The translations under genes were made by a program, and so were the position numbers. A DNA stretch of 64,000 nucleotides from Pseudo-nitzschia pungens (Eukaryota; Bacillariophyta; Bacillariophyceae; Bacillariales; Bacillariaceae). Position 1 is the stretch's first letter; the number at the start of each line of letters is the position of its first letter. The DNA lies in NCBI GenBank assembly GCA_037355855.1, contig CM074764.1, forward strand, positions 682,001 to 746,000, read 5' to 3'. The notes under the pieces were generated by a model, which was not told the DNA's origin, made no database searches, and saw nothing but the letters and a program-made list of their open reading frames with translations. Below are positions 46,100-55,938 of this stretch, piece after piece.

Positions 46100-46449
46100 C
46101 GTTCTTGTGATCTTTCAACTCTTTGTTGTATTCTTGTTCGTGGTTTCAGATTCGTAATCCGGCCAAGAAACTTCTGGGAGAGATCACAGCAACTGCCGTT
46201 GAAGCTCAATGAATAGTAGAACAGGGATATACGGCAGTTGAATAATCCGGATCACAGCGGACGAACACCTAATCATAACAGCCGTATTTATTGTAAGATT
46301 TATCGTAACAACCACCGGAGATTGCTGAATTAGTTCGGATCCCGTAGCGTAAGACTCTACCGTACGGTAAGATCTTAACCTTACGTACCAGTTCGCGCAT
46401 TTTTTTTCAATCTTTTGAACCATACAATTTGCGATGACCTACCGTACCG

Positions 46450-46785
46450 GTAAGGTTACCGCTGGTGAAAATACGATACCGGTAACCTTCCTCGTACGAG
46501 TAAAAGTACGGTGCACGTACGTGCGAGTACAGTATCGTAAATCTACCTTCATGTACCGGTAAGCTTACGGAAGGAACCAAAAAAAGAAATAGAAGTAATA
46601 CCAAGTACGTAGTACGAAGTAAACCTTGAGGTTACGAAGCAACTCATAGTACGTGGTTACAAATTGAAAAGGCGGGAACCATTCTCAAATCCTACAAGCA
46701 CGTAACCTTTCCGGGGACGCACTCGTACGAAAAGTAAAAATTTTATTAGCATAGCTAAGTTACCGTAACCTTACGGTAATCTTAC
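46450..46785. repeat. Dense cluster of GTAAGNTTAC words
   Basis: Exact copies at 46450-46459, 46559-46568, 46765-46774 and 46776-46785. AAGGTTACCG (46452-46461) and CGGTAACCTT (46480-46489) form a perfect 10-base inverted repeat with an 18-base spacer. Confidence 0.85.
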
Positions 46786-47580
46786 GTGTGATTGAAAAAA
46801 AAGGAGGAGTGTGATTTTTAAAAAAAAGGAGGAGTAAGAATTTGGTTCATACCAATGAGCCGATTAAATCGGAAACTTATCTATTTTTATAGCCATCTTG
46901 GGACAAGATACGATGTATCACAGCTGTCCTCTCCATAATTTTAATACGTGTTCTTTGAAAGTGTTACGCCATAAAAATATTTCGTATGCTCATGCGTACA
47001 AAGGTACTTCGTATTTGATTGGTTTCTTTACAATTATTATATATATATTATTAACGAAGGAATCCACGAACTGTTCACATGATACAACTCTGCTTTTGGA
47101 ACGTGTGACGAGCCATCCCTACGGGGGAACCAATCGCATGAGAGTAGTAACAGTGTCATTCAAGATTGACCATGCTTCAGCGAACATTCAAAAGGGCAAA
47201 GAAGTTTCTGGCGGGATCACAAATTTTTAGAATTTTCCATGGGCCTAGTTGGAAATCTATCGCCCCACCAACCGTCACTGACTGTGGAATCAAAAATATC
47301 GGCACCGATAGGTTCGAATTTGGAAAGTCAAAAGTCTCCCACACCCCGCGCCGCAGTTTAAAAGTTGGAATACACCATCGGTTGTTTTTCTCAATCAACC
47401 GGAAATGCACATAAACCAACTGACTATCCCACATTGTGTGGAAAATAAAAAACGAAACCGCAAGTCCCATGGCTAATGGTGAAAAACCTGCCTTATCGAC
47501 AAAACATTCTCAATAGCGTGAGGGATGGATGGCTGACACAGAACCGGAGCCGCTCCTCGGTCTCAAAAATTTTCATTTTT

Positions 47581-47662
47581 GGACTAGATGATCGTATTCC
47601 TCTCGGCAATTTGGGATCCACGCAACGTGCAAACTGTCAGGAGGAATGCTATCATCTAATCC
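47581..47662. repeat. Imperfect inverted repeat / hairpin
   Basis: The 22-base arms 47581-47602 and 47641-47662 match at 19 of 22 positions when one is complemented, one mismatch being a G-U wobble. Weaker pairing continues inward for ~11 bases, leaving a loop of about 15-35 bases. It could be the core of a small non-autonomous element or a structured RNA. Confidence 0.7.
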
Positions 47663-49664
47663 AACAGTTGATGTCGGGGCCTGTGCGTGCGTGTGCGATT
47701 TGCTGTGTGCGATAGCAACCGGGATGTTGTGCGTGTTTGATGAGTGTGCGTGTGCTTGTGTGTGCCTGTGCGTGGGTGTCTTCGTCCAGTGGGCGACGCG
47801 GTCCAACCGACCGATTCCATGGTACTTACGTGAGCATGCGTGAAATACTTCTGTGGTGGATCTGGGGTGTGGCTCGTATTCCTTCAGAAAGATCAAACAC
47901 GATGTGAGTGAATTCTTTTGTTGAGATGAAGGAGCCGTTCTTGTTTTTTTTTTTTTTTGTACGTTTTTTGGTTTCGGTTTTCAGAGTGCCAGAGGAGTCA
48001 TCGCTCGGAGTCGGGCTTTCGTGAAACGGGCTTTTCCGCAGACAAGTCAAGTGGCTGCGGGTTGGCTTTTCCCAAGAGGAGATGGGACTCGGGCAGGAGC
48101 AACGAGTCGAAGACCCATCACGCGCACGCCCAAAAGCTTTCCAAACGCGAGTGGAGTGGAGCGGATCTCTCGGTGGGTCGAATCTCCGGAGCTACACGTG
48201 TACTCGTCTTGGATGTTGGCGCAGAACGATGATTCCGCAATCAGCCCGTCAGACTTTCTCCTCGCTGCTTCATCGGTCGGTGGATTGTGAAGCAAACAAA
48301 AGCGCGGACACGCGGTACTGTCGACGCCCCCCACAGAATAGAGCGGCCGCTTCCACAAAAACGAGATCGGCTCCTAGGACTATCGAACCCGATCGGAAGG
48401 CTCCACAAGCCGATTGATTCCTCCCGTTTCGACAGGAATGCCCCACAATTACAAGCAGGCAACCCAAATCCTGTCTGTTCGCGTGGGTTATGACGAAATG
48501 CTTCACAGAAAACGATGTTTTCAGGGCAAACGATCATCTTCAGATAATAGTAGTAAGAGAAACGGATCTGTACTTTTGTTACTATTGTACTTGTGAATTG
48601 AACTCAGCTCTATAGATAGTTTTGTCGAAGGGGATAGCAACACTTTCATGATTCAATCGTAAGGTTACTGTCAAGCGTCCGGTCAACAGTGAACGCGCTT
48701 CATTTTCGCAGAAACGAAAAATTCATCTCATTACTACCGGGAAGTCTTTTTTAACTCATAACAGTACACGTCGTCAATCGGTAAGATTACGTAAGTGTAG
48801 ACTCGGTTGTTTTCGGCTCTGGGTGGTTCACGACTTCGTTTTGAAAAATTTAAATATGGGAGACGTAATTAATTAAGGTTACCGTATCTTCACTATTTCA
48901 AAAGGAACTTTACTTCGTCGTATTTTTTGTTTTTTAATGACAAGCTATGTCCAATCTGAACGGAAAGCGCGAGTAACTTACCCTCGTATCCTTTTTCCAA
49001 CAAAATACAAGGAGTTATCGTACTGCTCTTCGTACGTAACCTTACTTCGTACAACTTCGCGCTTACATACCGCTAGTAGTCGTAACTTACGAGTACAAGT
49101 AACTTGAACAGTACGAGTACGGTAATTAAGGTTACGGTATGTTAGTAGTCCTAGTAGTATGTGGAATACGAAGTAAAATACATACTCCATTCATACTATT
49201 TTTCATACCAAAAGGTATGATAATATTGTACGGTGTACGAATGCTGTGCGTTAAGCTTACTCGTACCAAACAAGCACTAAGTTACTGGTAAGCCACAGCC
49301 CAACAGACAACGAAAAATACGAAGTAATTTACTGTAATAATGAACATCAACATCAATTTTTTCCCCACCATCAACGAAACATTGCAACAGGCAACATCAG
49401 ATAAGCTCTGTAAAGTGGCAAGATCTCAAGATACAGCAGTGCAACAAGGTGTCGATCGACAGTCGAGAAACAAACAATCGACGACGCAGAAGAGAGAACA
49501 CTCTCCCTTTTGACGCAACACAGCAAACACGGATTGTGAATTGATATTCGCCGTAATCAGTCGGGGGAACAACACGCTACGGCTGCTTTCTTTTCATTGA
49601 ATCGCTGAGAGTTGTGAATCGAGCTTTTGGTCGTTCCGCATTGCCTCTCTTTTTCGGAAAAAAA

Positions 49665-50578
49665 ATGTCCTTTGTCCGTGCTGTTCAATTGCGAGTGCCG
49701 GCAGCGGGTGAGTTGGATTCTGTGGGAACAAGGACGATGGAAGATTTTGTCGGGGGGTTTCGGAATCCGCGGGGGGGGATTGCGGTGTTTGTCATCGCCC
49801 TCCTACCAAACTATTCTGTTCACAACGTGTATCGTTCATTGTTTTCTCGAGAAGCGTTTTCTCAAAATAGTATCGATCGGATTGAGTTTTGCCATCGAGT
49901 CCGAAAATCCATGTGTTCCTGTCGATGAAAAAGAGTCGGATTGTTTGTTGCTGCCAAACTCAGAATTCGGTTCTCACTGTTTTGATTTTGATCCACCCCG
50001 TTCTGTTCCGCTCTCTCCTTTTGCCGCATCGCGCCTACAAACATTGCTATTGGCGACAACGACTTGCGCAAAACAACAACAACAACAACCGCAACGAATC
50101 AATCTGTTGCCCGCAACCGGACTCGACCGGACCGGACCGGACCGGACGCCACGCAAACAACGCAGCCGCCAAACCCGGCCCGGCCATCGGTCAGGCCCTC
50201 GGTCCGCTCGGAATCAACATGGCGCAATTTTGCAAGGAGTTCAACGACAAATCGGCAGAAATCTACGAGGCCAATACCCCGCTGCGGGTCGAGCTCCGGG
50301 CCATGTCGGATCGGTCCTTTACCTTTGCGATCCGGAGTCCGCCGACGGCGTGGCTCGTCAAAAAGGCCGCGGGCGTCGACAAGGGACCCCAGAAACCCAA
50401 CATGTACGAGGCGCCCTCCGGGTACATCACGCCGGAGATGGTCCACAAGATCGCGCTCATCAAACAGGGAGACGACAACACCTGGCACCTGCCGCTGGAG
50501 GGGATCGCCCGGCAGGTGGTTGGGACGGCACGCAGCATCGGAATCCGGGTCGCGGAGGAAGAAGACATACCCAAATAA
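49665..50578 (+). CDS. Mitochondrial ribosomal protein L11 (bL11m)
   Basis: Two exons, 49665-49707 and 50166-50578, give 151 residues. The first exon encodes only MSFVRAVQLRVPAA plus one base and ends at a GTGAGT donor; the acceptor is CAACGCAG. The joined sequence reads RVPAAAAKPGPAIGQALGPLGINMAQF, the conserved L11 start with its Pro-rich hinge to the 23S rRNA GTPase-associated region. SFTFAIRSPPTAWLVKKAAG and IARQVVGTARSIGI mark the C-terminal rRNA-binding domain. The length and the lack of an obvious cleavable presequence fit eukaryotic mitochondrial L11. A plastid copy would be expected to carry a signal peptide. Confidence 0.93.
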
Positions 50579-51321
50579 AGAAACCAACCAACCAACCAAC
50601 CAACAAATCCTTGTAAATACTACTATTATTATTTATAACAAGAATCAGGAATCCGTGCTTGTATTACGGCTACTCAAAACGAGATATGTGTGTGCTCCGA
50701 TGTTGTTGCGTATTGAATTGGCAGCGAAAAAACTGTCGAAGCGTGGTCTGCAAAAGAGCCGGAAGCCAAAGTGGTCCCGCGTGCCGTTCGCGCCGTCTGT
50801 CTGCGTCCTATGTGAATACCACTTCGTGCCAGATTATTTATTACTACTTCGTATTTATTTATGAAGCACTACGCGGTCGAGTCGGTAGCAAGTCAACCAT
50901 TTTTTCGAGTGTCATCCGGATCTGTGAATCCGAGATGCTGCTTCGTACGGTATGTTTGAACTTGCTACATTGCTGCTAGTACCGTACTGCACACTGCACT
51001 CCGTTGGGCCATGTGTTACGTGTAATATGTTGTTAGTATTTTGTGTGTGTATTAAGGATGTACGTTTTGTTACAGTGTGTGTGTCGTCGACATGGAGGAC
51101 CAGATAGGATTTTCCGTCCGTTCGAAAACTGGCAAAGGCAAAGAAAGAACGGCGGAAGTGGTTTGTGTTCATTAAAAATAAAGAAGAGGGATTGGAGTGC
51201 GGTACCGCGCAGGCTAGGCGCTTCCGCGGCATCGATCAAATCCATCCATTCATCCGAGTCGGATGCATGGATCGATGGATGCATGGATCGATGGATCGAT
51301 GCATGGATTGTTCTCGGAGAT
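50579..51321. other. Convergent intergenic spacer
   Basis: Begins with an ACCA repeat (50582-50604) and ends with GGATCGAT/GGATGCAT repeats (51239-51305). No gene is supported. Confidence 0.55.
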
Positions 51322-53415
51322 CTAATTGTTGTCGTCCGTCAACTCTTGGTAGTAGTACTGCATTTTGTTTTGGTTGCCTCCTCCGTACTGTTGTTGAGCA
51401 TTGTTATTGCCATTGCCGTAATTGGCGTTGTTGTTGTTATTACCGTTGGCATTGTTGTATTGGCTGTAATCGTAATATTGCTGAGCGGCTTCGTAGTTCT
51501 GGTTATTGTTGTTGTTGTTGTTGTTGTTGTTGTTTTGTTGGTTGTTATCGTAGTCTCCCTGGTAGTTGTTGCCGTTACCATAGTTGCCGTTGTAGTTCTG
51601 GTTGTTCTGGTTGCCGTAGTTGCCGTTGTAGTTGTTCTGGTTGCCGTAGTTGCCGTTGTAGTTGTTCTGGTTGTTCTGGTTGCCATAGTTGTAGTTGTTC
51701 TGTTGGTAGTTTCCATCGTCGGCGTCGTTTTCGTAGTCCTCGTCTTGGTAACCGTCCTCGTATTGCTGCTGCTGCTCGTAGTAATTGTACTGGTCGTAGG
51801 CGTAGTTTTCTCCCTCGTACTCGCCCTGGTAGGCGTTGTCCGAGTTCGATTCGAGGAAATTGTCGGCGGCGTCCGCGATCTTGAACCCCCGGAGCGATTT
51901 CGGCTTGTATCCGCGGACGGCGACCTTCTTGGCAATCCCGAACAGGACGGCGGCCTCGTCCTTGGAGGGGAACCCGGCGGTCGACGAAGACGACTGGAGG
52001 CGTCTCGCGCTGGCAAAGAGTTCCGAGTACTGCATGTCGTCGACCACCACGTTCTTGTACTTCGGCATGTATCCCGTCATGGTGGCGTAGATCACGCATC
52101 CGTACAGGAATGTTCCGTAGGCGGAGGGGTGAACGCCGTCGTCCAGAAAGAGCTTGGGCCACAGGTCCACGGGACTTTCCTCGTACACGGCCAGATACGC
52201 GTTTCCGACGGGAGCGATGCGGGCGTGGTTGAACCACCCGATGCGCTGGTTCAGGTACTTTTTGTAGATCTCCGCTCCCTCCATGATGAGAGCCGTAAAA
52301 GTCGTCATGTCCTCGAGAGTCGCCGAGCTAACACCGGACGAGGAGTAGGCGTGGGGTTGAACAATGATCGGGGTAATGTGATTCTTCTTGAGGAGCGGAC
52401 CGTAGGTGTAGTTGAAGGCCATGAGGGCTCCCCTGCGACTGTCGTCAAAGGCCATGGCCTTGGACTGATCCGTGATGACCACAAAATCCCAGTTTTTTCG
52501 GAGGTCCGTGCTTTCGTGGTATTCACGGTAGGCGTCTTGCTGGAAGCAAGGGTTTTGACCGTCGTTCACGTACGACCCCATGTTGTCGTAGGTTGCCATC
52601 GCTTCGTCGTGTCCGGTCAAGAGTTGGGGAACGGAGCACGAACCCATATCGTACAAGTACTCGGTTGTGCCCTTGTAGGAGTTGAATTTGACTCCGTTGA
52701 TCATGGCGTTCTGGGTCGCCCACTTGTTCCACATACCGTTTCCGCTCATGATCACCTGCAGGATTCCGGCGGAGTTGTGGAGCACCGAGTCTTGCGTCAC
52801 GTGGCCCGCCGCCATGTGTTCCACGAATCGCGGGAGATCGTTTGCGTAAAAGTACGAGTTTCCGACAAACGCCACGCTCTTGTGCCCGGGAAAGGCGGGG
52901 GATCGTCCCCCGATCGAGACGAGGGAGAAGAACGATGCGGTTACAATGGCAACTCCCGCCACCAACGCAATTTGCGCGGTCTTGGAGAGTCCGAACCAAA
53001 AGAGAAGAAAGGCCGCCGAGACCGCGGTCGCGCGCTCCATGGCCTGATCCTTTACCGATTTCGGCTCGTTGTCGTCGGCGTAATAGTCGCTCTCTCCGGA
53101 ATCGCGTGTGGCAATCGTGCTGTTGTTGGAAAAGACACCCTTGATGAACGACGAGGCCTTTGCCATGATGGATTCGTTCTCCGCGGACGTTGGCTCTTCA
53201 CCGGCTTCCATCTCTTCGTCCGTCATCTCGTTGCTGTCGTAGCTGGGAACACTGGGAACCATGACGGCGTCGCCTCCCATTGCTACCGCGGGTTCCGCTT
53301 CCGCCGGAGCCGAAGCGGAAACAACGGGTTCGGGTGTCGGTTCGGGTGGGGTGTACGTGGAGGGCTGTGCCGCGGTCAGCGACGCCTTGCTTTTCTTCCT
53401 TCCAAACAATCCCAT
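51322..53415 (-). CDS. SGNH-hydrolase-like membrane protein with Asn/Tyr/Gln-rich tail (paralogue 2)
   Basis: A 697-residue protein. A cytosolic N-terminus (MGLFGRKKSK, then acidic) is followed by one or two membrane segments (SAAFLLFWFGL, IALVAGVAIVTASFFSLVSI) and an SGNH-like core facing the other side. Block I is VAFVGNSYFYANDLPR. Shared with paralogue 1 are SGNGM, YDMGSCSVPQLLTG, NPC, WDF(V/I), APVG and FLDDGVHPSAYGTFL, with a DxxH dyad. After residue ~500 the chain becomes almost pure Asn, Tyr, Gln, Asp and Gly for about 190 residues (YNGNYGNQNN units), like prion-type or silica/cell-wall low-complexity tails. Esterase or acylhydrolase activity is inferred. The core is more regular than in paralogue 1, which has its Asn-rich inserts inside the core. 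Confidence 0.75.
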   Translation of the reverse strand: MGLFGRKKSKASLTAAQPSTYTPPEPTPEPVVSASAPAEAEPAVAMGGDAVMVPSVPSYDSNEMTDEEMEAGEEPTSAENESIMAKASSFIKGVFSNNSTIATRDSGESDYYADDNEPKSVKDQAMERATAVSAAFLLFWFGLSKTAQIALVAGVAIVTASFFSLVSIGGRSPAFPGHKSVAFVGNSYFYANDLPRFVEHMAAGHVTQDSVLHNSAGILQVIMSGNGMWNKWATQNAMINGVKFNSYKGTTEYLYDMGSCSVPQLLTGHDEAMATYDNMGSYVNDGQNPCFQQDAYREYHESTDLRKNWDFVVITDQSKAMAFDDSRRGALMAFNYTYGPLLKKNHITPIIVQPHAYSSSGVSSATLEDMTTFTALIMEGAEIYKKYLNQRIGWFNHARIAPVGNAYLAVYEESPVDLWPKLFLDDGVHPSAYGTFLYGCVIYATMTGYMPKYKNVVVDDMQYSELFASARRLQSSSSTAGFPSKDEAAVLFGIAKKVAVRGYKPKSLRGFKIADAADNFLESNSDNAYQGEYEGENYAYDQYNYYEQQQQYEDGYQDEDYENDADDGNYQQNNYNYGNQNNQNNYNGNYGNQNNYNGNYGNQNNQNYNGNYGNGNNYQGDYDNNQQNNNNNNNNNNNQNYEAAQQYYDYSQYNNANGNNNNNANYGNGNNNAQQQYGGGNQNKMQYYYQELTDDNN

Positions 53416-54312
53416 GGTGCGGTAGGTATAGATGCGGGTATCTTGCTGTGTGGTATTGTATTCTAGTATATACTATACTAATATGCGTTTGCTTCGTTCC
53501 TTCGGAATCCTTCGGAATCAATCTTTTGGAGCTGTGAGAACTGCGTCTTGGATTCCACACCAAGGGTCGGTCGATAAAGGTTTAAATTAGTAAAAGTGAT
53601 TGATTGATTTGATGATCTCGATAGTGTCGCGGAGTGTTGCGTCGTTGCAACGGGTTGGGTTCAACTCAAACCGATATACTCGTGAGTTGCAACGGAACGA
53701 AGAGTGTTCTCGTCGTAACTATTCTAATTCGGAATGAGATTGAGGCTCGGAAAAATGACGGAGCGGTCGTTCTTTTGGGACTCTCGTTAAGTCTCGATCG
53801 GATAGAATTTCAAAATCGCTGAAAAACCGAAATTTTGGCGGTATGAAAATTAGTGGAATAACGATTGAGGTTGGTCGGGAAACCGGGAATCTATTCGAGT
53901 CAACATACCGATACGAAGAACTGAATACTCGCAAATAACGTTAAATTCAACGCTCAAAGAATTGCGCGGGAACGGGGCCACATCAGATAGTAGGATCATT
54001 GGACCTAAGTCAAATACATAAGATCCATATGACATTGTGTCGCCCGGCGACCTTCCATAGGTCACTTCTTTCGCATTCGCTTTTTGTTTTATCGTCCGAC
54101 ATGAGTCATGAGTGAGTCAGTCATGAGTCTGGAGTGTGACTCAGCGCCAAAAATCCCAAAAGAAAATCGATACGAAGCATGTTGTTGTTTGTTCTTGTTC
54201 TTATTCGGTCTGCGCTCTCGGAATCTCACGAAGACGTTGATGTTGCTGTTGCTGTGCTGGCGCTGCAGCTTCGCAACCCTACAGCATTCAAAAATCTTTT
54301 TTTGAGAGAAAC
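53416..54312. other. Divergent intergenic region
   Basis: Between the SGNH-like paralogue and the NTF2-like gene, and probably holds both promoters. No gene is supported. Confidence 0.5.
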
Positions 54313-55533
54313 ATGAAAGTTGCGTCGAGTGCCCGAACCGCGATCCTATCGCTCGGACTCCTGGGCGCGCCGGTGGGAGCCTTCGCCCCATCGTCGTCGA
54401 CCGATGCGCTTGCATCGTCGCTCCGTCGGAGCGACGGGAGAAGCGCCTCCGCAACGCGGCTCGATGCCGCGTCGCTCGCGGCGGCGTCGAGAGAGGAGGA
54501 CCTGTCGCTGACGAGGAAGATCATCATGGAGCGCGAAAACGGGTCGGCGGCGACCGCTGCTTCCGGGGAAGACTCCCCGCGAGAAACGGAACGCCCTTCG
54601 GCGGAATCGACGCTCGCGGAAGCGCCCGAACCGAGGGCCGCCGTCGCCTCCGTTTCGGAAGACAAAGATTTCGTCGACGTATCCGTGCCCTACGACGCCG
54701 CCGCAAAGCTTGCCTACGAATCCTACCGAGACAAGGCGAAGGCATCGTTCGAGGCCTTTGAAGCGAAATACCTCGCGGACGCCGTAGCGGACGTGAAATC
54801 GAAGCGGGCGAAAGAAGCGACCGAGATCTCCCCCGCCGCTGCGGTGGAGACACCGGCTGCTGCGGTGGTGGTGACTCCACCACCACCACCACCACCATCC
54901 TCCTCGTCGTCGTCGTCTTCCGCTTCCGCTTCCTTTTTCGACGCCGATCCGTCCGTTCGAGAGAAACAGATGATCGAGCGGACCAAGAGACTCTTCGACG
55001 CCGACGTCAAACTCGGCCTCGCGGACGGCGGAGACTGCCTCGCCGAAGATTTCGAGTTTTGCGCCGCCGTCGTGGGTCCCATCGGAAAGGAAGCCTTCCT
55101 CGAAGCCCTCGGAGGATTCAAGCTGGAAGATTCCTTCGCCATCGAACAGAATCGATTCGGGTACGCCGTCTCGCCCGCGCAGCCCAACCGGGTGTACTTT
55201 TTGACTTCCAACAAGGCGACCATGACGAAGGATTTCATGGGCGTCGCGCCGAAGGATTCCCCCAATCGAGAGCTGGTCCTGCCGCCGGAGTGCCACCACG
55301 CGGACTTTGACGAGGAGACGGGAAAGCTCACCGAATACGGCTTCTACACCGTGGATCGGCAATTCGGCAACACGGGGGGTCTGGGCGGCGCCTTTGGATT
55401 CTTTTACGGAGTCGGCAAGGCTCTGCCGTTCCCGGAAGCCCGGCCGTTCAAGAAGTCCATTGCGTACGCTCTCTTCACCTGGATCGGAAACCGAATGTCG
55501 AAAAACAGGAAGAACGACGACGCGAGCGCGTGA
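54313..55533 (+). CDS. Plastid-targeted NTF2/SnoaL-like domain protein
   Basis: A 406-residue single-exon protein. The leader MKVASSARTAILSLGLLGAPVGAFAPSSS is a textbook diatom plastid presequence: signal peptide, GAFAP motif with Phe at +1, then a Ser/Arg-rich transit segment. A long Ala/Glu/Ser/Pro-rich linker (residues ~60-215, with poly-Pro and poly-Ser from CCA and TCG runs) leads to a C-terminal domain of ~190 residues (LFDADVKLGLADGG, FEFCAAVVGPIGKEAFLEAL, NRVYFLTSNKAT) with the pattern of the NTF2/SnoaL-like fold. Such domains bind small ligands or act as isomerases, and no catalytic residue can be assigned here. A later amphipathic stretch (GGLGGAFGFFYGVGKALPF) may contact membranes. 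Plastid location is well supported. The role is unknown. Confidence 0.85.
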   Translation: MKVASSARTAILSLGLLGAPVGAFAPSSSTDALASSLRRSDGRSASATRLDAASLAAASREEDLSLTRKIIMERENGSAATAASGEDSPRETERPSAESTLAEAPEPRAAVASVSEDKDFVDVSVPYDAAAKLAYESYRDKAKASFEAFEAKYLADAVADVKSKRAKEATEISPAAAVETPAAAVVVTPPPPPPPSSSSSSSSASASFFDADPSVREKQMIERTKRLFDADVKLGLADGGDCLAEDFEFCAAVVGPIGKEAFLEALGGFKLEDSFAIEQNRFGYAVSPAQPNRVYFLTSNKATMTKDFMGVAPKDSPNRELVLPPECHHADFDEETGKLTEYGFYTVDRQFGNTGGLGGAFGFFYGVGKALPFPEARPFKKSIAYALFTWIGNRMSKNRKNDDASA

Positions 55534-55938
55534 GCATTGAGGAGTCGGATAGAATGGAAAACGAAAGCGCAGCGCGTAACAAAATTTACTCGGACAATCT
55601 ATGATTATTATTAGGATATCTATCTCTGTTTCCCAAATGAATTCACGACGAACGCGCTTCACACCCGTAATAGAAACACAAGCATCGCATCCAAGTGCGG
55701 GATTGAGCTGCGCAGTGCGTATCGTCTCACTTCTTCCAGCAGAAGTTGGTTCGAGAACGAATGTTGTGTTGGAAACGAACACGAGTTAACTGCTATCTTT
55801 TGACCCATATGCCTTGCTTGTCACGCGGCAACATTACGTCCATTGAATAGGTCCATTGAATGGGAATACTTCCAAAGTCGTGCCGTGCCATTTGGGTACG
55901 AGTCCCAACAAAATGGGATGTTCCCTTTTGTCCGTAGA
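55534..55938. other. Convergent intergenic spacer
   Basis: Nothing recognised between the two converging genes. Confidence 0.55.

Larger units (their letters stand above)
46100..49664. other. Gene-poor region rich in GTAAGNTTAC-like words
   Basis: About 3.6 kb with no supported gene. Exact motif copies are at 46450, 46559, 46765, 46776, 48659, 48781 and 49036, with many one-mismatch relatives. A T-run lies at 47945-47959 and a hairpin-forming inverted repeat at 47581-47662. Short frames on both strands between 47950 and 48550 overlap one another and show no motif. Confidence 0.5.

Noticed and set aside
47950..48550. Set of overlapping 78-111 codon ORFs on both strands
   Set aside because: Mutually overlapping in several frames, with no conserved pattern, so no frame can be preferred.
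51043..53466. 807-codon plus-strand ORF opposite the second SGNH-like gene, predicted very hydrophobic
   Set aside because: It is the antisense of Asn/Tyr/Gln codons (GTT, GTA, TTG), which read as Val/Leu. The minus strand has conserved motifs and a paralogue, the plus strand none.
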